Source of the DNA: Kosakonia oryzae
GTDB taxonomy: Bacteria; Pseudomonadota; Gammaproteobacteria; Enterobacterales; Enterobacteriaceae
Direction of reading: 5' to 3'
NCBI RefSeq assembly: GCF_001658025.2
Contig: NZ_CP014007.2
Coordinates: forward strand, 2,790,001 to 2,854,000
DNA: 64,000 bases
Under the pieces are notes generated by a model that did not search any database, was not told where the DNA came from, and was given only the letters and a program-made list of their open reading frames with translations. A program made the position numbers and the translations under genes. The stretch's first letter is position 1. The number at the start of each line of letters is the position of its first letter. Shown piece by piece: positions 9,118 through 17,134 of this stretch.

Positions 9118-9277
9118 AAGGCACGGCCTGTTCCACTGGCCGCCCGGACGTTCAGCGAACCCGGGCTGTAAACGATGCCGGGGAACAACTCATCGGGCAT
9201 TGCCGCTTTACCGGCTTTCTTGTACCCTTCCCTACAACTTATCTCACCTGTTGAAAAGCAGAAATACCGGACTTCAC

Positions 9278-9568
9278 ATGGCTGCTCACACGTCGAAAGA
9301 TCCCCTGCATGGCGTCACTCTGGAGATGCAAATCAACGCGCTGGTCGCCCGTTACGGCTGGAACGAACTGGGTAAGCGCATCAATATTAATTGCTTTAAA
9401 AACGAACCCAGCGTTAAATCCAGTCTCAAGTTTCTGCGCCGGACGCCCTGGGCGCGCGCAGAAGTCGAGGCGCTGTATCTGGATTCTCTGGATGATACCG
9501 CGCCGGTCAACAAGGATGAGCCCACCTTCAATCCGTGGACCCGCAGTCGAATCATCAATAAGAGCTAA
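9278..9568 (+). CDS. VF530 family (DUF2132) DNA-binding-like protein
   Basis: 96 residues from the ATG at 9278; an upstream extension to 9200 is not conserved. The sequence [18 protein letters not shown] followed by NELGKRI and [19 protein letters not shown] is the family core of VF530, a small helical fold proposed from structure to bind DNA. The C-terminal tail (about 75-96) is extra and polar. It ends 4 bp before digH and is probably co-transcribed with it. Biological role unknown. Confidence 0.8.
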   Translation: MAAHTSKDPLHGVTLEMQINALVARYGWNELGKRININCFKNEPSVKSSLKFLRRTPWARAEVEALYLDSLDDTAPVNKDEPTFNPWTRSRIINKS

Positions 9569-9572
9569 GAAG

Positions 9573-10871
9573 ATGTCCCTTAAAAAGTCAGTCGTCCTTT
9601 TTGCTACTGCGCTTTTACTGGTCAGTTGTTCCTCCAAACCACCTAAATCTCTTGTCACGCCGCTGCCGCCGGTGGCGAAACAGCCGTTGCCTGCAACGGG
9701 AAAAAATTCACAGCCGGTTCGCGGCGTCTGGCTGGCGACGGTTTCCCGCCTCGACTGGCCGCCGGTCAACTCGGTGAATGTCAGCAGCGCCGAGACGCGC
9801 ATTCGCATGCAGCAGCAGGCGCTGGTGCAAAAACTGGATAAACTCAAAAGCCTTGGCATAAATACCGTCTTTTTCCAGGTGAAGCCGGACGGCACCGCGC
9901 TGTGGCCCTCTAAAATTTTGCCGTGGTCCGATATGCTGACCGGTACGATTGGGCAGGATCCGGGCTACGATCCGTTGCAGTTTGTGATTGATGAAGCGCA
10001 CAAACGCGGCATGAAAGTGCATGCCTGGTTTAACCCATACCGCGTGGCGGTTAACACGCAGCCTGCAACCATCGCGGCACTTAACCGCACGCTCCCTTTA
10101 CACCCGGCCAGCGTCTTTGTGCTGCATCGCGACTGGATCCGCACCGCCGGTGACCGGCTGGTGCTCGATCCTGGCATTCCCGATGTGCGCGACTGGATCA
10201 CCAGCATCGTGGCTGAAGTGGTTGCCCATTACCCGGTCGATGGCGTGCAGTTTGATGACTATTTCTATACCGAAACGCCCGGTTCGCAACTGAATGACAA
10301 CCAGACATTTCAGCAATATGGCCAGGGCTTTAGCACCAAAGCGGACTGGCGGCGCAACAACACCCTGCTGCTGATTGAGCAGGTTTCCCGCACCATTAAA
10401 CAACTGAAACCGGGCGTCGAATTTGGCGTCAGCCCCGCCGGTGTATGGCGTAACCGCTCTTTCGACGCTGCGGGATCCGACACGCGCGGCGCGGCGGCTT
10501 ACGATGAATCCTTCGCCGATACGCGTCGCTGGGTGCAGCAGGGATTGCTGGACTATATCGCCCCGCAAATTTACTGGCCCTTCTCACGCAGCGCTGCACG
10601 ATATGACGTGCTGGCAAAATGGTGGGCCGATGTCGTCAAACCCACCCATACGCGCCTGTATATCGGTATCGCGCTGTATAAAGTGGGTGAACCGTCGAAG
10701 ATGGAGCCGGACTGGATGGTCAACGGCGGCGTACCGGAGCTGAAAAAACAGCTCGATTTAAACGAATCGCTGCCGCAGATTAGCGGCACCATTTTGTTCC
10801 GCGAAGATTACTTGAACCGGCCGCAGACGCAGCAAGCGGTCAACTATTTGCGGGAGCGCTGGGGGGAATAA
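9573..10871 (+). CDS. digH: divisome-associated lipoprotein glycoside hydrolase (YddW)
   Basis: 432 residues from ATG 9573. The signal peptide ends in the lipobox LVSC (Cys19). The remainder is a GHL10/DUF187 TIM barrel that follows E. coli DigH (YddW) almost end to end, for example RGVWLATVSRLDWPPVNSV, FFQVKPDGTALWPSK and VDGVQFDDYFYTE, the last carrying the paired acidic residues expected at the active site. DigH is an outer-membrane lipoprotein that cleaves denuded septal peptidoglycan glycans. Longer frames starting at 9309 are overlap with the upstream gene. Confidence 0.93.
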   Translation: MSLKKSVVLFATALLLVSCSSKPPKSLVTPLPPVAKQPLPATGKNSQPVRGVWLATVSRLDWPPVNSVNVSSAETRIRMQQQALVQKLDKLKSLGINTVFFQVKPDGTALWPSKILPWSDMLTGTIGQDPGYDPLQFVIDEAHKRGMKVHAWFNPYRVAVNTQPATIAALNRTLPLHPASVFVLHRDWIRTAGDRLVLDPGIPDVRDWITSIVAEVVAHYPVDGVQFDDYFYTETPGSQLNDNQTFQQYGQGFSTKADWRRNNTLLLIEQVSRTIKQLKPGVEFGVSPAGVWRNRSFDAAGSDTRGAAAYDESFADTRRWVQQGLLDYIAPQIYWPFSRSAARYDVLAKWWADVVKPTHTRLYIGIALYKVGEPSKMEPDWMVNGGVPELKKQLDLNESLPQISGTILFREDYLNRPQTQQAVNYLRERWGE

Positions 10872-10912
10872 CCCCCGCTGGTTAAGAGGGTGAGTCCACG
10901 AAGAGGCGTTGC

Positions 10913-11785
10913 ATGCTGGATTTAATCAAAGAAAATAGTGTCCTGGTGTCAGTCATTTCATTATGCGTGGCCGCCCTCTCGCTGACGCTGAATAGAAAGA
11001 CCTCCCGCATGACCAGCTACAATTCACGCGGGAACTATAGTGTCTATTTCAGCAAGATCGCGGGGTTGAAAAAATTTTTCACCTCCTCTGGCTTCAGCGT
11101 AAAAATCTATAATTCCGCCTTATCCGATATTATCGAGCTCGACCATAAAATTCATATCACTCCGCTGCTCGGCGGTATCCGCCGGGCGCAGATTTTTGAC
11201 GGCCTCGAAAACCGCAATAATCTCGGCATCAGCAAAACGATCTATCCGGCATTTAAACGCGCGCGGAAAATAAAATTTCCGCGCCGTTATGCCCACGATG
11301 ATCTTTATAGCTTTAATAGCTCGCCGTTTTTCGCCTGGTTTTCAGCCAGCGGTAAACATGCGGTATCCGCCAACCCGGTAGACAGAAAACTCAACCGATA
11401 CCACAGCTATATCGAAATTACGGATTACTCCGGTCACAGCGAAATCTGGTATTTCTCCTTTTCGTTACACTTATCTAATCTCGATACCGATTTTGTAAAA
11501 AGCGCCAACTGGAAACGGCTCAGGGCAGGTGAATTGAGCCATTTTAAATATTATCGCTTTGCGGATTTCACGGTTCTTGCGCCTGTCGATCTGTATAAAA
11601 ATCTTGCGACCGCTTTAACGCCGCAAAAACCTTTATCAGAAATTCGCGGTTGCAATGAGGAATATGAAAACTCAGACAGGCTCATGCAAAGTGGTTATGA
11701 ATCATTAGAGTACGAACTGCAACAATATGAGCTGCGGGAATATTACTATTTCCTCAGCAAAATAAAGCAGCACCTCAGTTTTTAA
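10913..11785 (+). CDS. uncharacterised membrane-anchored protein
   Basis: 290 residues; I do not recognise a family. There is one N-terminal membrane segment (about residues 8-26, VLVSVISLCVAALSLTL), followed by a mostly cytoplasmic or periplasmic body rich in Tyr, Ser and basic residues. The C-terminus has a Tyr/Gln-rich helix ending YYYFLSKIKQHLSF. The GC content is visibly lower than in digH upstream, suggesting separate acquisition. The start has GAGGCGTTGC upstream. It lies 41 bp after digH but appears functionally unrelated. Confidence 0.6.
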   Translation: MLDLIKENSVLVSVISLCVAALSLTLNRKTSRMTSYNSRGNYSVYFSKIAGLKKFFTSSGFSVKIYNSALSDIIELDHKIHITPLLGGIRRAQIFDGLENRNNLGISKTIYPAFKRARKIKFPRRYAHDDLYSFNSSPFFAWFSASGKHAVSANPVDRKLNRYHSYIEITDYSGHSEIWYFSFSLHLSNLDTDFVKSANWKRLRAGELSHFKYYRFADFTVLAPVDLYKNLATALTPQKPLSEIRGCNEEYENSDRLMQSGYESLEYELQQYELREYYYFLSKIKQHLSF

Positions 11786-11830
11786 GCCTTGACGCGCGTT
11801 CGCCGGTTTGCCGTAAGGACGAACGGCGTT

Positions 11831-12400
11831 TCAGGGCTCTTCCGTCAGCGCCTCGTAAACGCTACGCAAGCGCGAGCGCAGATACAGCACGGCTTTGTGT
11901 TTGCGGGAAAGTAACGCCTGCTGGCTGACACCACTCTCTTCCGCCAGTTCTTTATAGCTGTAACCGTACAGCTCCGTTTTCTCGAACACCTCGCGCTGTG
12001 CGGACGGCAGTTCGGCCAGCGCCTGCTCCAGCTCCTCCCACAGCAACGTTTTCAGGTATTCCTCTTCCGGGGTTTGCGGCACACCGAACAGCGTTTCTGC
12101 CAGTTCATCTTCGGCAGTATCTCCCTCGTCGTCAGTGAAAAAGCGGGATAACGGCAGTTCCCGTTTTTTTCGCGCCCGATCGGTCATTTCATTGCGCGCC
12201 GCGCGAAACAACCAGGCCGCGACATTCTCCACCGGCTGCTCCACCTGCATCAGTTGATAGGTCACTTCCTGCAGGATGTCATCGGCATCGTCCCGAACCG
12301 CAGTGCGACCACGGATAAAGGCTTTCAGCCGCGATCGGCAGGCATTAAGCGCGGCCATAACCAGCGATTCTCCCGCCACTCCGGCTTTCATTGTGTTCAC
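11831..12400 (-). CDS. ECF-type RNA polymerase sigma factor
   Basis: 189 residues with a GTG start that overlaps the stop of the upstream gene (GTGA), which indicates translational coupling; an ATG three codons later (12391) is the alternative. Region 2 is seen in DDADDILQEVTYQLM and VENVAAWLFRAARNEMTDRARKK, and region 4 in LAELPSAQREVFEKTELYGY followed by SYKELAEESGVSQQALLSRKHKA, a clear helix-turn-helix. There is an acidic linker (DDEGDTAEDELAETL). ECF factors redirect polymerase to stress regulons under control of an anti-sigma; the coupled upstream gene is the obvious candidate partner. Confidence 0.88.
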   Translation of the reverse strand: MNTMKAGVAGESLVMAALNACRSRLKAFIRGRTAVRDDADDILQEVTYQLMQVEQPVENVAAWLFRAARNEMTDRARKKRELPLSRFFTDDEGDTAEDELAETLFGVPQTPEEEYLKTLLWEELEQALAELPSAQREVFEKTELYGYSYKELAEESGVSQQALLSRKHKAVLYLRSRLRSVYEALTEEP

Positions 12401-12846
12401 TCTGCGTCCGGCGTTTTCGGGCGGTTATCGTCAGGCTGAGCGCGATCTTCCGCTTGCTCATCGCGATATCCGCGCCAGCCGCAGTGGCCGCGATGCCCGT
12501 GACGGCCAAAACCGTCGCGACGATGACGAATAAACTCTTCGCGCTGTTCCGGCGTCATCTGCATCCAGCGCTCATGCATGCGGCGATGCGCCCGCGCCAT
12601 GCCAAACATCCCCGGCCGAAAACCGAGCCCGCCGAACAAAATGCGGCACAGCACCAGCACGCCCAGCGCCTGCCAGAAGCCGATGCTTTTTACCCCGAGG
12701 ATCGCAGGCAGCAGCGCATTCCACAGCGACATCACCAGCAGCCCCAGGATGACCACCAGCGCCACACCGAAAATCACATGTTTCACCATGCGATGGCGGC
12801 CAAAACCGTGTCCACGATCGTGCCCATGCATATCAAAATCTCTCAT
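12397..12846 (-). CDS. His-rich two-helix membrane protein, candidate sensor/anti-sigma partner
   Basis: 149 residues. The N-terminus is His/Gly-rich (HGHDRGHGFGRHRM), followed by two membrane helices (about 22-45 and 55-75), then an amphipathic region with MTPEQREEFIRHRRDGFGRH and HGHRGHCGW, and an acidic tail. The TPEQRE motif and His clusters recall periplasmic metal or stress sensors such as CnrX/ZraP/CpxP, but it is not a clear member of any. It overlaps the sigma gene by 4 bp, so the pair is one transcript. Role as metal-responsive anti-sigma is inference. Confidence 0.65.
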   Translation of the reverse strand: MRDFDMHGHDRGHGFGRHRMVKHVIFGVALVVILGLLVMSLWNALLPAILGVKSIGFWQALGVLVLCRILFGGLGFRPGMFGMARAHRRMHERWMQMTPEQREEFIRHRRDGFGRHGHRGHCGWRGYRDEQAEDRAQPDDNRPKTPDAE

Positions 12847-12956
12847 TATTTTATTACTCCATCAGATTAGCGAATAAATGCTTGCGATGAAGTAGACGAA
12901 TGAGCGGTAAAAATATTGCTAAAAAAATGGAAAAAGGCGAAACAAAGGCACCGTTT

Positions 12957-14249
12957 TTAGGCCGGGGACTTCAGCCCCCCTCCTTTTTTCTGCATCGCAT
13001 CCAGGAATGCCCGACGGCTGGACATCTCCTCGCGATCGGCGATCGCCACAATTTCAGCCAGCATTCTTCTGGCCAGGATGCGGGCTCTGTTTTTATGCTG
13101 GTGTGAAATAGTGGTCATCTCACGGCCATGGACATACTCGCTGCGTAAATTATAAAGCGCATTCATCTCCTCCACGACAGAGAGATCCCCCAATACTCCC
13201 GCCAGGCGTTGCTTTAATTGCATGCTCGTTGCCCGTCGTTCACCCATACAGGCATCAATCACGATCATATGAGCAAGGAATTCATCAATCCCCTGTGAGA
13301 GAAACGCTTTCACAAAATGGTGCCTGGCCGCTTCATTGATTAAACCGTTGTGTATCGCCAGCGGAATATTGTCGAGTTGCTGTTGCGCAAGCCAGGGCTG
13401 TAACCCATCGTCATGCGAAAGCGGCAGCTCCAGGGGGATTTCGCGATCTATCACTTTGCCGTGACCATCCGGGAAAGCCTGATAATCCCAGGTCAGTGTT
13501 TCCGCCCCAGGCAGCGCTTGTTGATCGGCGAAAATGTCGTTCTCAACGGTATAAACCCAGGGGATCGTAAAGGCGCGCCATTCAATGTTGATCTTTTCGC
13601 GCCACGATTCCCACGGCGCTAACAACAGAGCAAAAATAGCGTCCTCTACCGCTTTTGGATAGCGATGCTCATAAGGCGTGATCGCGCCATAATCGTCTTT
13701 AAAGCCATCCCGTAGAAAACGGTAAGTCCGTGCAGGAATCTCTCTCTCAAGATTCACTTCCTCTCGCACCACCAGCCAGGTAAAGCACGTCAGACGATCG
13801 ATATCGTCAGTTTTATGGGGATAGCGGCGGCTGAGCTGCGCGAAATTGACAAGTTGACGCAGCTCCTGCGGCGTAAACATATTGATTTCCGCATGACCAA
13901 AGGTGGCAGGCTGAATATTCGCCGCACAATCCAGAGGACACAGGTAAATTTTGGTGGTCTTTTTCTTGTCTAATTCATGGTGCAATAAGCTGGCGGCTTC
14001 AAGCGGATCGCTGACCAAATAGTGTTGTTCGGGGGTAAAAAAACAGGGTGCCCCCAGCGTACGTAGTGCCCTGACAAAAGGAAATTCAGAAAATTGCCCT
14101 GCAACCATCGCGTCATAATGCTGAATACAATACTGGATTAATGTGCGAAATTCCGCGCTTGCCGTCAGCATATTCAACTCTGTTTGTGCAGGCAAAGACC
14201 AGACGCCAGCAACGGCTGTCACAAGCTCTGGCGGAGGGGATACAGTCAT
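12957..14249 (-). CDS. HEPN-domain protein (Apea-like), partner of FRG protein
   Basis: 430 residues from the ATG at 14249, which has GGAG 7 nt upstream; an ATG at 14267 directly after the FRG stop codon has no site of its own. The last 100 residues are helical and contain NLRSEYVHGREM, an R-X4-H motif (about Arg369-His374) as in HEPN ribonucleases. The N-terminal 300 residues (for example IYLCPLDCAANIQPATFGH) match nothing I know. HEPN domains with an intact R-X4-6-H are commonly RNases in toxin and antiphage systems. It is translationally close-coupled to the FRG gene (19 bp). Gene content and AT-richness suggest an acquired module. Confidence 0.6.
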   Translation of the reverse strand: MTVSPPPELVTAVAGVWSLPAQTELNMLTASAEFRTLIQYCIQHYDAMVAGQFSEFPFVRALRTLGAPCFFTPEQHYLVSDPLEAASLLHHELDKKKTTKIYLCPLDCAANIQPATFGHAEINMFTPQELRQLVNFAQLSRRYPHKTDDIDRLTCFTWLVVREEVNLEREIPARTYRFLRDGFKDDYGAITPYEHRYPKAVEDAIFALLLAPWESWREKINIEWRAFTIPWVYTVENDIFADQQALPGAETLTWDYQAFPDGHGKVIDREIPLELPLSHDDGLQPWLAQQQLDNIPLAIHNGLINEAARHHFVKAFLSQGIDEFLAHMIVIDACMGERRATSMQLKQRLAGVLGDLSVVEEMNALYNLRSEYVHGREMTTISHQHKNRARILARRMLAEIVAIADREEMSSRRAFLDAMQKKGGGLKSPA

Positions 14250-14267
14250 ATTGACTCTCCGGATCAT

Positions 14268-15452
14268 TTAGCCAAAAAAGCTGACTTTTTCAGGGTTAAG
14301 CAGATGACGTCGGAGTGCGCGGAGGAATTTATCATCCTGCTCACCCGGAAACAGATTAGCCTGTGTTTTCGGCAATTCAGACTCATTCAGCGTAAAATCC
14401 AGGTTGATGATACCCTCGAGGAATAAACCCGGCAGATTCACGCAGTAAGCATTAGATCGTGAAACCACACAGTGCTGGCGGATAGGTCTTTCAGGGGGAA
14501 GATTTTTCAGGAACGGATCGTCTTTATAGGGAACAAATTCGCCACGGCCATCGCGAAGCAGATATAAAACAGCTTTGCCATTATTCGTTCCATTGAAGGT
14601 ATAACGTGACAGTCCATTTTCCACAGCATATTTATGGGTGGCAAAGAAAAGCGCCACATCAGGAGAGGTCGTCAAATCGATGACCGGAGAATAGAGCCCA
14701 TAATGCTGCAACATCGTGGTTAACAGATCGGCCAAATAATGATCCAATCCCTTCACCAGATCCAGCCGATAATGACCGAACTCACTGAGCACCGGATCAT
14801 CAGAGTCAGCCATATCCTGCATTGAATACATATGCTCGCCATTATCCAGCGCCTGTTGGTGGCGGCGTTCTATATCCGCAATGTCAAACGTGGAATAGAA
14901 CACTTTGGACCACTCTAACAACTCTAAAGAGTGAAAATCCAGGTAAGCGTTTTTATTATTGGCGAGTACTTTGCGCCAAAACGAGGACAGGAAGGAGATC
15001 TCGCCTAAACCCTCAATGGTAAAGTTGGGGTTGTTTATTTTGCGGTCAATAAAATAGTGTTGACTCTGACCGCGAAACAACAAAGGACGAGTTGCCCATT
15101 GCTGTGCTTCATCGATAATTTTATACATCTCAGTAAGCGATGAGGCTGATTTACTCCATACCTGAGAACAAGGTTTAGCAAAAAGATTCTGTATCTCATC
15201 ATAACCAAAGCGAGAAACCATGTCCCGAGAGAGCAGCGCTCCACCATAGTAACGATCAATAATGATTTCAGTATCTTCATAACAAAAATACCCAGAATCA
15301 AATAAATCATTGGCTTGAGTATCAGTGAGTCCGTTTCTTTTAAAAGCATCTATTGATAATGCTTTTTCTGCCAGTGGCATACGAGGTTCTTCATTCCAGT
15401 CAAATGTATCGGAATAATATTGCCAGTGGCCATAATTAAATTTACCGCTCAT
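14268..15452 (-). CDS. FRG domain-containing protein
   Basis: 394 residues, starting at the ATG with AAGGA upstream; the longer frame to 15500 lacks a site. The FRG domain begins at RPLLFRGQSQHYF (Phe126-Arg127-Gly128) and continues to the second conserved block LQHYGLYSPVIDLTTSPDVA then LFFATH (about 249-273). The first 115 residues form a separate acidic helical region. The biochemical role of FRG domains is not established; they recur in mobile and defence-associated genes. It is the first gene of the FRG-HEPN operon, on the reverse strand. Confidence 0.75.
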   Translation of the reverse strand: MSGKFNYGHWQYYSDTFDWNEEPRMPLAEKALSIDAFKRNGLTDTQANDLFDSGYFCYEDTEIIIDRYYGGALLSRDMVSRFGYDEIQNLFAKPCSQVWSKSASSLTEMYKIIDEAQQWATRPLLFRGQSQHYFIDRKINNPNFTIEGLGEISFLSSFWRKVLANNKNAYLDFHSLELLEWSKVFYSTFDIADIERRHQQALDNGEHMYSMQDMADSDDPVLSEFGHYRLDLVKGLDHYLADLLTTMLQHYGLYSPVIDLTTSPDVALFFATHKYAVENGLSRYTFNGTNNGKAVLYLLRDGRGEFVPYKDDPFLKNLPPERPIRQHCVVSRSNAYCVNLPGLFLEGIINLDFTLNESELPKTQANLFPGEQDDKFLRALRRHLLNPEKVSFFG

Positions 15453-15606
15453 TATAAATATCCTTATAATAATTGCTGTACTGTGTTTTATAAAAATCAA
15501 CTTCCTTACTGCTTATGGCAGATAAGTCTTTTCTAAAACATTGTTAAAATCAAGGGATTTATGAGCGATACGAAATTTATCAAACAAGCAAAAACCGCGA
15601 TAACGA

Positions 15607-15633
15607 GAAAACCCCCGGTGTACCGGGGGCTGT
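15607..15633 (-). terminator. intrinsic terminator after the YhcN/BhsA-like gene
   Basis: The stem AGCCCCCGGT / ACCGGGGGT on the reverse strand (15611-15631) is followed by TTTTC. It lies just downstream of the gene ending at 15644. Confidence 0.75.
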
Positions 15634-15643
15634 GACAATGCGT

Positions 15644-15919
15644 TTATTTTTTCTTGTACACATCAGCGGTGGCATGGATCTTTTTCCTGGTCTGATCCGA
15701 CGTGACAATATAGATATCACCACCCTTTTCATCCGCCAGTTTACTCAGCGCATGACGGGCGTCCATTGGCGACATCTCATCAGAGGTGGTAATTTCGCCA
15801 ATCTTTTCATACTGCGAAGAAACTTTGTCAAAGTCTGCCTTTTCCATCAATTTCGCGGCCCAGGCATTACTGGCTAATAACGTTAACGCGCTAATAATCA
15901 CTAAGCTTTTTTTATTCAT
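15644..15919 (-). CDS. YhcN/BhsA/McbA-like (DUF1471) periplasmic protein
   Basis: 91 residues. The signal peptide ([19 protein letters not shown]) is cleaved after Ala-Trp-Ala, leaving a mature domain of about 70 residues. It carries the DUF1471 pattern: [20 protein letters not shown] followed by [14 protein letters not shown], with a short basic tail. Members are small stress-induced envelope proteins affecting biofilm and surface properties. GTG at 15922 is an alternative start; GGAG precedes both. Confidence 0.85.
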   Translation of the reverse strand: MNKKSLVIISALTLLASNAWAAKLMEKADFDKVSSQYEKIGEITTSDEMSPMDARHALSKLADEKGGDIYIVTSDQTRKKIHATADVYKKK

Positions 15920-16138
15920 CACCGCATTCTCCAGATCGTTTATGAGATTGTTGTAAATAACGGAAAAGCACAGTCGATCATTTACTCTATAAAAGTAGTC
16001 GAAGAAAAAAAGATTACAATATAACCACTCAATGGATGTTTTTAGCGCACTGAGTCAGGTAAACAAATAAAACAGGCATTTAAAATATCATATACAATAC
16101 TCCGCAATTTATTCCGTGGTATCTGCAGGAGCCTGGTG

Positions 16139-17092
16139 ATGAAAAATGCCCCCCTCAACCTTCCCGCTGGTTATTTTGGTATTGTGCTCGGTATTATCGG
16201 GCTGGGCTTTTCCTGGCGCTTTGCCGCCACGCTTTGGCCAGTCACGCTGTGGCCTGCGAATACGCTGATTATTCTGGCCATTGTTATCTGGGTGCTGCTG
16301 ACGCTGGCATTTTTCATCCGCCTGTTGCGCCACACCGGCACACTGCTCGAAGAGATTACCCATCCACTAAAGAGCAGTTTTGTCAGCCTGCTGCCCGCCA
16401 CTTCCATGCTGGTGGCGATCGGTCTGACACCCTGGAGCTACCCGATGGCACTGGCGCTTTTTCTGCCCGCCGTCATCTGCCAGCTTGCCTATGCCGCCTG
16501 GCAAACCGCCGGATTATGGCGCGGCACCCATCCGAAAGAAGCCACCACGCCGGGGCTTTATCTGCCAACCGTCGCCAATAACTTTATCAGCGCCATGGCC
16601 TGCGGTGCGCTCGGTTTTAACGATGTCGGGATGCTGTTTCTCGGCGCCGGGCTCTTCTCCTGGCTGAGCCTTGAACCGGCGATCCTCAGCCGCCTGCGCA
16701 ACCTTGATGAGATGTCCCCTACGGTGCGTACTTCGCTGGGCATTCAGATGGCGCCCGCGTTTGTCGCCTGTAGCGCATGGCTCAGCGTCAACGGCGGCCA
16801 GGTTGATGTGTTCGCGAAACTGCTGTTTGGTTACGGGCTGCTGCAAATGCTGTTTATGATCCGCCTGATCCCGTGGTACAGCGCCCAACCGTTCAACCCG
16901 TCGTTCTGGAGTTTCTCCTTCGGCGTGGCCTCACTCGCTACGACTTCTATCCGGCTGGGACATGCCGCGCCCGGCGGCGCACTCTACTGGATCTCATTCC
17001 CGCTGTTTATTGCTGCCAATCTGGTGATTGGCCTGTTGATTGTCAAAACGTTTTCCCTGCTGCTGCATGGAAAACTGCTGGTTCGAAGCTAA
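16139..17092 (+). CDS. tehA: TehA, tellurite-resistance/dicarboxylate transporter (TDT) family
   Basis: 317 residues with about ten membrane segments. It follows E. coli TehA along its length: [12 protein letters not shown] at the N-terminus, [19 protein letters not shown] in the middle, and GKLLVRS at the end. Structures of the family show a trimeric SLAC1-like anion channel; TehA with TehB confers tellurite resistance when overexpressed, and its natural substrate is uncertain. tehB is not adjacent, unlike in E. coli. A GTG three bases upstream is the other possible start. Confidence 0.92.
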   Translation: MKNAPLNLPAGYFGIVLGIIGLGFSWRFAATLWPVTLWPANTLIILAIVIWVLLTLAFFIRLLRHTGTLLEEITHPLKSSFVSLLPATSMLVAIGLTPWSYPMALALFLPAVICQLAYAAWQTAGLWRGTHPKEATTPGLYLPTVANNFISAMACGALGFNDVGMLFLGAGLFSWLSLEPAILSRLRNLDEMSPTVRTSLGIQMAPAFVACSAWLSVNGGQVDVFAKLLFGYGLLQMLFMIRLIPWYSAQPFNPSFWSFSFGVASLATTSIRLGHAAPGGALYWISFPLFIAANLVIGLLIVKTFSLLLHGKLLVRS

Positions 17093-17098
17093 ACGGCC

Positions 17099-17128
17099 GG
17101 GCGTCAGCCGGTTAACCCGCTGACGCCC
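17099..17128. terminator. convergent hairpin between tehA and glgX/treX
   Basis: A perfect 10-bp stem (GGGCGTCAGC / GCTGACGCCC) with a 10-base loop. The flanking T-run is weak, but the position between convergent genes fits a terminator for both. Confidence 0.6.
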
Positions 17129-17134
17129 TGAGGT

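Noticed and set aside
12900-12956. possible hairpin downstream of the FRG-HEPN operon
   Set aside because: GC-rich CCGGGGAC segment does not form a convincing stem with a T-run.
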